DNA of 64,000 bases from Hanamia caeni (GTDB lineage: Bacteria; Bacteroidota; Bacteroidia; Chitinophagales; Chitinophagaceae), in assembly GCF_003721595.1 (NCBI RefSeq), contig NZ_RJJR01000008.1, positions 186,001 through 250,000 of the forward strand, in the 5' to 3' direction. Made by a program: the position numbers and the translations under genes. The notes below the pieces were generated by a model, which was not told the origin of the DNA, did no database searches, and was given only the letters and a program-made list of their open reading frames with translations. This document shows, in pieces, positions 41,801 to 48,501 of this stretch. The stretch's first letter is position 1. Every line of letters starts with the position of its first letter.

Positions 41801-42203
41801 CAGCAAAAATTTGCAGATTTTAACTTGTGATGAAACCCGTAGTTGCTGGCTGGAAAATAAAGGCAATGGGAAATTTGAAATGCATGTACTCCCGATGGAA
41901 GCTCAGTTTGCGCCGGTGAACGCGATTGTTTGTGCAGACATGGATGGCGATGGGATTAAAGATATTTTGCTGGCGGGAAATGAATATCAAAATGATGTAG
42001 CAGTGGGCCGATATGATGCTTTTTATGGTTGCTTCCTGAAGGGAAAAACCAATAAAGAATTTCAATTCATTTCTCCTTCAATAATTGGTTTCAAAATAGA
42101 TGGCGATGTAAAGGATATGAAGATAATTTCAAACAATAAGAAGGAAAAATTAATTCTTGTCGCGGTTAATGATGATTCATTGCGGATTTTTAAATGTTGG
42201 TAG
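38847..42203 (+). CDS. Giant FG-GAP/VCBS repeat lipoprotein with UnbV (ASPIC) domain
   Basis: 1118 residues with a lipoprotein signal (lipobox IAFGC, Cys about residue 21, then KEKNKN). At least thirteen calcium-loop repeats of the type DxNxDGxxD are seen (DVNNDGLKDIFFC, DINNDGYDDIYLC, DYDKDGDLDMYLC, DFNMDGWPDIYVS, DADGDGDLDLLV, DMDGDGIKDILL and others). An ASPIC/UnbV-type domain lies in the middle (about 520-605; GYSLNTKGFGTKIFVY, DSVVVVWPNDKKQIL), giving two propeller-like halves. There is no recognisable glycosidase site. Position at the end of the enzyme run suggests a surface carbohydrate-binding or scaffold role, but the function is unknown. It ends 104 bp before a terminator. Confidence 0.88.
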   Translation: MQNKNLVYLLVYCICFIAFGCKEKNKNQLFYFLSAKESGVDFSNNIDETKLKGGALNEFGYMGGGVGILDVNNDGLKDIFFCGNQVSSRLYLNKGNNQFEDITKSAGLTTTDWISGVSIVDINNDGYDDIYLCTYGDSSGRRSHNLLFINQHNNTFKEEAAEYGLADTSYSTQAVFFDYDKDGDLDMYLCNYMLNASYSANYLFPKNLSGNSPANDKLYRNDGNKIGLKHPVFTEVSKEAGIKEDGYGLGVSVSDFNMDGWPDIYVSNDFVSNDDFWLNNKNGTFSNMLDRSTKHQSYSSMGIDAADMNNDGNIDFATVDMMPEDNFRKKQIYSFMNYDRYQQERNMGYSPEFSRNVLQLNNGNYYSGDTSIPFFSEIGQLAGISETDWSWSILFADFNNDGFKDLHITNGIGRDFINADFIDFSKTARNAASEEESKKMLNDKMASLGNVELPNYMYLNNGNYTFSNITDSSGIKEKSLSTGAAYVDLDNDGDIDLVVNNINQKAFILINNENKPGKPKTNHSIGFILNGYSLNTKGFGTKIFVYSNGAKQVQEEYPVRGYLSSVDTKLLFGTGKNKIIDSVVVVWPNDKKQILQNLNSDSTYILFQKNAIENWRPSMSNINQQIFHDVTDSINALYKHIEVPFNDFEEQPLLPQKYSQSGPFISTGDINNDGKTDFYVGAGFNSLPKIFTQENNGNFSGKNFTIGSPFEEDEGSALFDADGDGDLDLLVTYGDMRFNDTSQYYQPRLYLNDGRGDFTLSPNAIPANVRTIAGCVAVADYNGDGQTDIFIGGRVSKKFPLSPQSFLLQNNKGIFTDVTNKVCPELSKAGMITAAQWVDFDNDKHPDLVIAGEYMPIRFFKNNGTKFSEITSSTGLQNMNGLWRCLIATDVDDDGDVDFIAGNLGLNNNYNASAKYPMKLYADDIDNNGKIDPVLFYYIKDENGDRKLYPSISLEKLAANIPAVKKKFSSNKDYAKATPDEIFTDSKNLQILTCDETRSCWLENKGNGKFEMHVLPMEAQFAPVNAIVCADMDGDGIKDILLAGNEYQNDVAVGRYDAFYGCFLKGKTNKEFQFISPSIIGFKIDGDVKDMKIISNNKKEKLILVAVNDDSLRIFKCW
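38868..38883 (-). repeat. Dispersed 16-bp motif, copy 4 (minus orientation)
   Basis: On the minus strand it reads AGTAAACCAACAAATA. It is inside the signal-peptide codons of the FG-GAP gene (VYLLVYC), so this copy may be partly coincidental. Confidence 0.35.
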
Positions 42204-42257
42204 CCTTAAAGATAGCTTGCGCAAAACTGACAGAATCGATTCAATAAAATTTTGGTG

Positions 42258-42273
42258 AGTAAACAAACAAATA
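42258..42273 (+). repeat. Dispersed 16-bp motif, copy 5 (AGTAAACAAACAAATA)
   Basis: It lies in the convergent gap after the FG-GAP gene and shares TAAACAAACAAATAATC with the copy at 17683. Confidence 0.5.
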
Positions 42274-42306
42274 ATCCTGATTTTTGTTTTTGACGCGAAA
42301 TAAGCG

Positions 42307-42327
42307 AAAGCCGTCTTACGGCTTTTT
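42307..42327 (+). terminator. Terminator after the FG-GAP gene
   Basis: An eight-pair stem AAAGCCGT / ACGGCTTT with loop CTT runs into five T residues and then CCC and more T. It overlaps the last codon and stop of convergent lacI2 (42316-42318). It closes the long plus-strand enzyme run. Confidence 0.7.
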
Positions 42328-43353
42328 CCCTTTTTTTAAGGATGATTCTCTGATTATGAGTTCAGATTTAATGACCATAGTGCTGGTTACATTCATGTTC
42401 CATAAACCTTTCAAATGATCAATCAATGTTCGGGCTGCAATTTTGCCCATTTCAAAGCCCGGGTAATCAACGGTAGTCAGCTTAGGGCTTACCACTTTGC
42501 CGATGATATCATTGTTAAAACCCACTATGGCTACATCCTGGGGCACGCGCAGGCCTTTTTCTTTCAGCGTTTGCATTACAATGGATGCACAAAAATCATT
42601 GGTAATAAAAATGCCATCAGGCATAGGTTTCATAGCTAAAACGCGGTTGGAAGACCTGATTGCGTCTTCTTCCTTCAGTCCGTCAACGATAACAAGCTTA
42701 TCATCAACTTTCATTTTATTGTCTAACAGAGCTTGTTTATAACCCCGCATCCTTTCCGAATAAACATTTCTTTTGAGGTTTGAAGTTATGAGCGCAATAC
42801 GTTTGCATCCCTGATCAATAAGATGGGCCGTGGCATCATAGCCCGCCTGGAAATTATTGATAATTATTTTTGCTCCTTCACTATTTTCAAAAACACGATC
42901 AAAAAACACAGTTGGAATTTTTTTATCCTGAAACTGTTTAAAATGCGATAAATCCTTCGTATCAAAAGAGAGCGAAGCAATCACGCCATCCACTCTTTTA
43001 TGAAAAAGGTTACTGGCATTGGCAATTTCTATTTCAGCATTTTCTGCGGAGTGGGCAATGATTAGGTTATATTTTTCTGCTGTAACAATTTTTTCAATGC
43101 CAGCCAGCACAGATGTGATAAAATAGCTGTTCAGCTCATGAAGTATTACTCCGATAGTATTAGTTTTCCGCAATCTTAAGCTGCTGGCAAACAAATTGTG
43201 CCTGTAGCCAAGGCTTTCAGCAAGATTCAGCACCTTCTTCCGCGTGTTGCTGTTAACAACAGTTTTTTCATTGAGCGCACGGCTAACGGTAGTAGGCGAA
43301 ATGTTTAACTTCTTCGCAATATCGTAAATGGTTACTTCTTTTTCAGGTTTCAA
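42316..43353 (-). CDS. LacI-family transcriptional regulator (lacI2)
   Basis: 345 residues: helix-turn-helix VTIYDIAKKLNISPTTVSRAL (residues 6-26) and a sugar-binding effector domain (NTIGVILHELNSYF; VPQDVAIVGFNND; TVDYPGFEMG). It is a close paralogue of lacI1, with the same HELNS..TSVLAGIEK block and C-terminal LIDHLKG. The recognition helix sequences are similar (TVSRALN/K), consistent with both reading the same operator family. It is divergent from susC2; candidate operators lie at 43406 and 43544, and a TACATTTG -7 box lies at 43374. It likely represses susC2D2 and itself. Confidence 0.92.
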   Translation of the reverse strand: MKPEKEVTIYDIAKKLNISPTTVSRALNEKTVVNSNTRKKVLNLAESLGYRHNLFASSLRLRKTNTIGVILHELNSYFITSVLAGIEKIVTAEKYNLIIAHSAENAEIEIANASNLFHKRVDGVIASLSFDTKDLSHFKQFQDKKIPTVFFDRVFENSEGAKIIINNFQAGYDATAHLIDQGCKRIALITSNLKRNVYSERMRGYKQALLDNKMKVDDKLVIVDGLKEEDAIRSSNRVLAMKPMPDGIFITNDFCASIVMQTLKEKGLRVPQDVAIVGFNNDIIGKVVSPKLTTVDYPGFEMGKIAARTLIDHLKGLWNMNVTSTMVIKSELIIRESSLKKGKKP

Positions 43354-43373
43354 ATTTTGTGGGGTTTGGATAG

Positions 43374-43381
43374 CAAATGTA
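43374..43381 (-). promoter_or_regulatory. -7 promoter element for lacI2 (TACATTTG)
   Basis: An exact match to the Bacteroidota TAnnTTTG element on the minus strand, 21 bp upstream of the lacI2 start codon. The nearest TTG that could serve as -33 is within the operator at 43406, but the spacing (25 bp) is long. Confidence 0.4.
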
Positions 43382-43405
43382 AAACAACTTCAAAAAAAAA
43401 ATTAT

Positions 43406-43417
43406 GCAATCGGTTGC
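43406..43417. promoter_or_regulatory. Candidate LacI operator (GCAATCGGTTGC)
   Basis: The best palindrome of the set: GCAA-CG-TTGC with only the two bases flanking the central CG unpaired. It is 53 bp upstream of lacI2, in the -33 region of its probable promoter, which would give autorepression. Confidence 0.6.
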
Positions 43418-43543
43418 TTTATTGAAAATAATTCCTATTTTGCATAAAGATTACTTGTTTTATGAATGCTTGATTAGAAAATAGGTATTGTTTGATTTTG
43501 CTTGATTTGGTATGGAAATTTTACTATTTAGCCTTCAAATTTT

Positions 43544-43555
43544 GTTATCGGTTTC
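43544..43555. promoter_or_regulatory. Candidate LacI operator upstream of susC2 (GTTATCGGTTTC)
   Basis: Shares ATCGGTTTCATTT with the site at 7914 near lacI1. It is 109 bp before the susC2 start, a position fit for repressing susC2. Confidence 0.5.
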
Positions 43556-43663
43556 ATTTAATGTAGATTTTTAGTAATCTAAAAGTTTCATGGGGGAAAT
43601 TTATATAGCCATGATCAGCCACGAATGGAATTTTAGCTTTAAATACTTAAACAAACTTTTCTT

Positions 43664-46600
43664 ATGACAATTAGAAACGTAAATCGCCAGGCCGGAAAGT
43701 TAATCTCAACAGCAGGGAAAAACTTTTTCGCTGTGCTCCTAATCCTTTTATGCGTAGGATTTCAAACCGAAACCCGGGCTCAGACAGTCACAGGCACTGT
43801 TACGGATGAATCCGGCAAATCTATTCAGGCTGCCTCTGTAACCATTAAAGGAACAACACGGGGTACCGTCACAGACCAAAATGGCATGTTTTCTATTAGT
43901 GCCTCACCGGGCAATGTACTATCGGTTAGCTCTTTGGGATATATTTCCAAAGAAGTTACCCTCGGCAATGAAAAAAACATTTCAATCGCGCTTACTGCTA
44001 CCAATTCTGAATTGAGTGCAGTGGTAGTAGTGGGATATGGTACTCAAAAACGAACCGAAGTAACCGGCGCCATCTCAACCGTAAGCGGGAAAACCATAAC
44101 AGAACTTCCTGTGCCGAGTGTGCAACAGGCCTTGCAGGGACGCGTGCCAGGGCTAACGGTCACCAATAACGGAAGCCCCGGAACGTCCCCACTTGTTCGT
44201 ATCAGGGGTATTAGTTCTATATCTTATGCCTCTAACCCGTTGTATGTAATTGATGGCTTTCCAACCGGCGATTTATCCCTTTTTGATACAAGAGACATTC
44301 AATCCGTTGACGTTTTGAAAGATGCCTCAGCAGCCGCCATTTATGGTTCGAGAGCCACGAATGGAGTAATCATGATTACAACTAAAAAAGGCAGCAGGGA
44401 TAACAAAATGCATATAAGCCTTGATTCTTATTATGGAATACAGGATATTACCAAAAGAATAAGCCTTCTCAATCCATCACAATTTGACCAATATGCAATT
44501 GCCTACCGTGGTGAAAAAGTGCCAAGACGCCAGGAACCATGGGCAAGCACACCGATATACCAGGGCGCAAACACAACTTATGGTAACAATATTACTGACT
44601 GGCAGGACGAATATTTTAAACAGGGAGCAATGACTCAAACTAATATCGGGCTTAGTGGCGGGAATGAAGTTTCAAGGTTTTATGCCTCAGCAGGTTACAT
44701 GGACCAGGATGGAACTACACCTTCCGTGGGATTTAAAAGGTATAATTTCCGGATAAATTCAGAGCATAAGATAAGCAATGTGTTTAGTTTTGGCGAAAAT
44801 CTTTATACCGCTTTTGGGGATCAGGCTTACGATAATAACGAAACAGGCAGCCGGTCAAACCTGCTGAATGTTATCAGGATGATGCCTTATATGCCGGTGT
44901 ACGACCCAACAACGAGCGATGGATTCAGGGGAGTGAATTCTGTGCTGGACGGAGGTGATCCTACCAATCCGATAGAAGACGCGGTAATTAAAAATCCCGG
45001 AAGCAGAAAAACGCTGAAAATATTTGGAACCGCCTATATTGAAGTAAAACTCGCAGATTGGTTAAGATTCCGTTCCACTTATGGCATTGATTATGCAAAC
45101 GGCTTAGATTACCGGTTCTCTCCTATCTTTAACGACAGCGGAACCATCGCCGGCTCCAGCGCCATACAGGCAACCATTACCAATAACAGGTCAATTTCTA
45201 CTGTTCAATTATATACCCAGCAACTTACATTCGACAAACAATTTGGCAACCATCATGTCAATGCGATAGCAGTTTATGAATACCAGGGCCAAAAATCGAA
45301 GAACGAAAATGCAAGCGGCAACCAGGCTTCCAATGAGTTAAAAACATTAAATAATGCATCTAATGTGTCGGCTCAAACCTTAGTGGGTGAAAACTCACTT
45401 GTTTCCTATGTAGGCCGTGTAAATTATGATTACCAGGGGAAGTATCTGGTAAGTGGCGCCATCAGAAGAGATGGGCTTTCTGTTTGGGCCCCCGGTAAAA
45501 AATGGGCTACTTTTCCTTCAGGTTCTATCGGCTGGAGAATTGACCAGGAAAATTTCATGAAAAACCAGACAAAGATTTCGGAATTAAAAATAAGGGCTGG
45601 GTATGGAATTACAGGTTTGAATGGCGCTGTTCTTGGAAATACTCCATGGCTCGTAAATGTGAGTTCCAATAGCGCCTACTATCCTTTTAATAACGCATTA
45701 ACCAGTGGCCCGGCCTCCTCGATCCAGTCGCTTGGGAATAAAGACCTTGAATGGGAAACCACCAAGCAACTGAATATAGGCCTTGATTTGGGCATTTTAA
45801 GAAACGCCTTTACCCTTTCTGCAGAGTATTTTCAGCGTCAAACTGACAACCTGATTTTGGGTGTGCCTTTACCTCCGAGTATGGGATTTATAGGCACTAC
45901 AGTTCCTCAGAATGTAGGAAGTATGAAAAACAATGGATTTGAATTACAACTGGGCTATAATGACCGCGTAGGCGATTTTCAATGGAATGCAAGCGGAAAC
46001 TTTAGCATGATTACCAATAAAGTGCTTCGTTTAGCTGAAGGGGTTACCAATATAGAATCTGGCTCTGATGCGGATTTCACAGAGGGTATCAATCCAACCA
46101 ATACTGCAGTTGGCCATGCGATTCAATCTTTTTATGGATGGGTTGTAGAAGGTATTTTCCAGGACTCAGCAGACATTAAAAAGCATGCTACGCAAACAGG
46201 TGGTACCGGTCCCGGCGACCTTAAGTTTAAAGACCTGGACGGCAATGGAGTAATTGATAATAACGACCGCACATTCCTGGGAAGCTTCATTCCTAAATTT
46301 ACCTATTCTTTAAGCCTGGGGGCTACCTACAAAAATTTCGGATTAAATGTCTTTTTCCAGGGAGTGCAGGGCAATAAAATATACAATGCAACCCGTACTG
46401 CAACTGAAGGCATGATTCGGTTCTTCAATGCGGGTACCCAGGTGTTAAATGCATGGACACCTACAAATACAAACACTAAGATTCCACGTGCTATTTCTGC
46501 TGATCCTAACCAAAATGCAAGGCCATCCACCCGGTTCATAGAAGATGGTTCTTATTTAAGGTTAAAAAATATAATGCTAAGTTATTCCGTTCCGGAAAAA

Positions 46601-46804
46601 TCACTGCAAACACTGACTAAGGGAGTGGTAAATGGCTTCAGAATTTATGTATCCGCTCAAAACATCCTGACAATTACTAATTATACAGGCTTTGATCCGG
46701 AAGTAGGCAACAGAACACCAAACACGTCATTAACTAATGGAATTGACTACGCGGTTTATCCGCAACCGAAAGCTTACCAGGTAGGTATTAACCTAAATTT
46801 TTAA
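43664..46804 (+). CDS. SusC/RagA-type TonB-dependent outer-membrane transporter (susC2)
   Basis: 1046 residues, signal region ending about residue 39 (ETRAQ). CarboxypepD_reg-like domain (VTGTVTDESGKSIQAASVTIKG) at about 42-125, linker VVVVGYGTQKRTEVTGAISTV, plug with LQGRVPGLTVT, VLKDASAAAIYGSRATNGVIMITT, then the beta-barrel ending VGINLNF. It imports oligosaccharides with susD2, encoded about 37 bp downstream. It is divergent from susC1 in most of the barrel, so the two systems probably take different xylan fragments. There is no STN domain. Confidence 0.95.
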   Translation: MTIRNVNRQAGKLISTAGKNFFAVLLILLCVGFQTETRAQTVTGTVTDESGKSIQAASVTIKGTTRGTVTDQNGMFSISASPGNVLSVSSLGYISKEVTLGNEKNISIALTATNSELSAVVVVGYGTQKRTEVTGAISTVSGKTITELPVPSVQQALQGRVPGLTVTNNGSPGTSPLVRIRGISSISYASNPLYVIDGFPTGDLSLFDTRDIQSVDVLKDASAAAIYGSRATNGVIMITTKKGSRDNKMHISLDSYYGIQDITKRISLLNPSQFDQYAIAYRGEKVPRRQEPWASTPIYQGANTTYGNNITDWQDEYFKQGAMTQTNIGLSGGNEVSRFYASAGYMDQDGTTPSVGFKRYNFRINSEHKISNVFSFGENLYTAFGDQAYDNNETGSRSNLLNVIRMMPYMPVYDPTTSDGFRGVNSVLDGGDPTNPIEDAVIKNPGSRKTLKIFGTAYIEVKLADWLRFRSTYGIDYANGLDYRFSPIFNDSGTIAGSSAIQATITNNRSISTVQLYTQQLTFDKQFGNHHVNAIAVYEYQGQKSKNENASGNQASNELKTLNNASNVSAQTLVGENSLVSYVGRVNYDYQGKYLVSGAIRRDGLSVWAPGKKWATFPSGSIGWRIDQENFMKNQTKISELKIRAGYGITGLNGAVLGNTPWLVNVSSNSAYYPFNNALTSGPASSIQSLGNKDLEWETTKQLNIGLDLGILRNAFTLSAEYFQRQTDNLILGVPLPPSMGFIGTTVPQNVGSMKNNGFELQLGYNDRVGDFQWNASGNFSMITNKVLRLAEGVTNIESGSDADFTEGINPTNTAVGHAIQSFYGWVVEGIFQDSADIKKHATQTGGTGPGDLKFKDLDGNGVIDNNDRTFLGSFIPKFTYSLSLGATYKNFGLNVFFQGVQGNKIYNATRTATEGMIRFFNAGTQVLNAWTPTNTNTKIPRAISADPNQNARPSTRFIEDGSYLRLKNIMLSYSVPEKSLQTLTKGVVNGFRIYVSAQNILTITNYTGFDPEVGNRTPNTSLTNGIDYAVYPQPKAYQVGINLNF

Positions 46805-46841
46805 ATGAAAAAAATTCAAAATGTTTATAAAACCTGATATT

Positions 46842-48359
46842 ATGAATCGAAATATTAAAATAGGGGTTATTGCCGTTGTCCTGGTTACAGCAGTTGTTGT
46901 TGCATGTAACAAAAGGCTCAACGTGCTGGATAAAAATAATCCCACTACAGAAAGCTATTTTAAAACCGCTGCCGAACTTCAAAATGGCGTAAACGCGGTC
47001 TATTCAAGCATGCGTTCGGGCAACCTTCTTGGACGTGAATGGTTTTTTACCCACGACATGAGGGGAAGTGAAACGGCTCCCGGCGGTTCACAACTTGAAG
47101 CTCCCAGGGCTGAACTGCTGAAGCAACCTTCGCCCGCACCTTCTAACTCCGTAATGACCAGTGTTTGGAACGGTTGTTATCAAATGATCAACAGGGCGAA
47201 TCTTGTAATTCAAAAGGCTCCCGACGTAAAAGATAATGTCGCTCTCAGGGATGTTACTGTGGGTGAAGCAGAATTTTTACGTGCATGGGCTTATTTTGAA
47301 CTGGCTTCCATGTGGGGCGACGTGCCGCTATATACCGAGCCTGTAACTACAGCCGCCGGCTACAAGGCCAAATCGCCCGTGGCCGATGTGTACACTCTTA
47401 TAATCAGCGACCTGACTGATGCCATTTCAAAACTACCTCTTACACAATCCCAGCTTGGGCGCGCTACCAAAGGAGCCGCTTACGCTTTGTTGGGCAGGGT
47501 GCAAATGCAGAATGGCGATTATGCTGCTGCCAAAACAGCCCTTCTGCAGGATTATGGCAAATATTCCTTAGTGCCTTTCCTGCATAATTTTGATGGCGAC
47601 GTAAAGCTGGGCACTGCGGATATTGCTTCAGGGCATGAGTTTAATTCAGAATCCGTATTTGAAGTGGTTTTTGTAGATAAAGGCGATAATAATTTTAACT
47701 GGGGTTACACTGGTGAAGGCGCCACAGCCGATGCCAGTGAAATGCGCAGCCAGGAGTATGGTATTGTTTGGGGAAATGTTGTTCCTTCTGATCGGATACT
47801 TAACGAGTTTGAGCCCAATGATCCGCGATACAAATTAACTTTCTTTGAATCAGGCGATAAAATTATGACGTTTGAGGGCACTAAGCCGGGCGTGGCGCTT
47901 ACCGAAATCGGAATGAATGTGGCGCAAAGCAATCGTAACGGAGTAGACAAAAAAAGAGTGTATCGTAAATATTCAATACTGGACTGGACCGATGATGGAT
48001 TCCATCCTGATGGGCTGAACCACCGTTTGATACGCTATTCAGATGTATTGCTTATGCTGGCAGAGTGCGAAGCAGAAGTAGGCACTCCGGCAGATGCCGC
48101 AAAATATATAAATGAAGTGAGGGCAAGGCCTGGTGTAAATATGCCAGCGGTAACCTTAACGTCAAAAGAACAAGCTATCAAAGCAGTGATGCACGAAAGA
48201 GCCGTTGAATTATGCGGTGAAGAAGTAAATAATATCGACATTTTAAGATGGAGAAAAAAAGGCTACTATCCATCTATTATGCCTGACCCCAAACCTGGTC
48301 AGGTGGATATGTTACCGATTCCGGCAAGCGAAACTTCAGCCAATCCATTGATAAAATAA
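46842..48359 (+). CDS. SusD/RagB-type surface glycan-binding lipoprotein (susD2)
   Basis: About 505 residues from the ATG at 46842 (MNRNIKIGVIAVV, lipobox VVVAC); the frame also opens at 46821, but the added MFIKPDI would spoil the basic N-region and sequence matching it precedes the GH9 start too, so it is likely untranslated leader. SusD features: NKRLNVLDKNNPTTESYFKTAAEL, GEAEFLRAWAYFELASMWGDVPLY, HRLIRYSDVLLMLAECEAEVG, INEVRARPG and HERAVELCGEEVNNIDILRWR. It caps SusC2 and binds glycan. It is followed by a strong terminator. Confidence 0.93.
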   Translation: MNRNIKIGVIAVVLVTAVVVACNKRLNVLDKNNPTTESYFKTAAELQNGVNAVYSSMRSGNLLGREWFFTHDMRGSETAPGGSQLEAPRAELLKQPSPAPSNSVMTSVWNGCYQMINRANLVIQKAPDVKDNVALRDVTVGEAEFLRAWAYFELASMWGDVPLYTEPVTTAAGYKAKSPVADVYTLIISDLTDAISKLPLTQSQLGRATKGAAYALLGRVQMQNGDYAAAKTALLQDYGKYSLVPFLHNFDGDVKLGTADIASGHEFNSESVFEVVFVDKGDNNFNWGYTGEGATADASEMRSQEYGIVWGNVVPSDRILNEFEPNDPRYKLTFFESGDKIMTFEGTKPGVALTEIGMNVAQSNRNGVDKKRVYRKYSILDWTDDGFHPDGLNHRLIRYSDVLLMLAECEAEVGTPADAAKYINEVRARPGVNMPAVTLTSKEQAIKAVMHERAVELCGEEVNNIDILRWRKKGYYPSIMPDPKPGQVDMLPIPASETSANPLIK

Positions 48360-48378
48360 TTACGAAAAGGTAGTTTTT

Positions 48379-48414
48379 AAAAAGATAGAGGCTGCTCAAA
48401 GCCTCTATCTTTTT
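48379..48414 (+). terminator. Rho-independent terminator after susD2
   Basis: A perfect 14-pair stem AAAAAGATAGAGGC / GCCTCTATCTTTTT with an eight-base loop, ending in T-rich sequence. It lies 20 bp after the susD2 stop. Confidence 0.9.
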
Positions 48415-48419
48415 ATTAC

Positions 48420-48435
48420 AGTAAAGCAATAAATA
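48420..48435 (+). repeat. Dispersed 16-bp motif, copy 6 (AGTAAAGCAATAAATA)
   Basis: It follows the susD2 terminator by 5 bp; thirteen of sixteen bases match AGTAAACGAACAAATA. Confidence 0.4.
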
Positions 48436-48501
48436 AGGATATTTTTTATTATTTAAATATTTTAGCACTTCCCATATAGTAATCTCTGCCGCTTTAAACC
48501 G

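Larger units (their letters stand above)
43354..43663. promoter_or_regulatory. Divergent regulatory region between lacI2 and susC2
   Basis: A 310-bp gap with no gene. It contains a -7 box for lacI2, two candidate LacI operators and a long AT-rich leader for susC2. The plus strand has CCTATTTTGC near 43435, one base short of the TAnnTTTG consensus. Confidence 0.55.

Noticed and set aside
42233..42242. Palindrome GAATCGATTC as another LacI operator
   Set aside because: It shares only the AATCGATT core, lacks the outer G and C positions, and lies after a gene end near a terminator.
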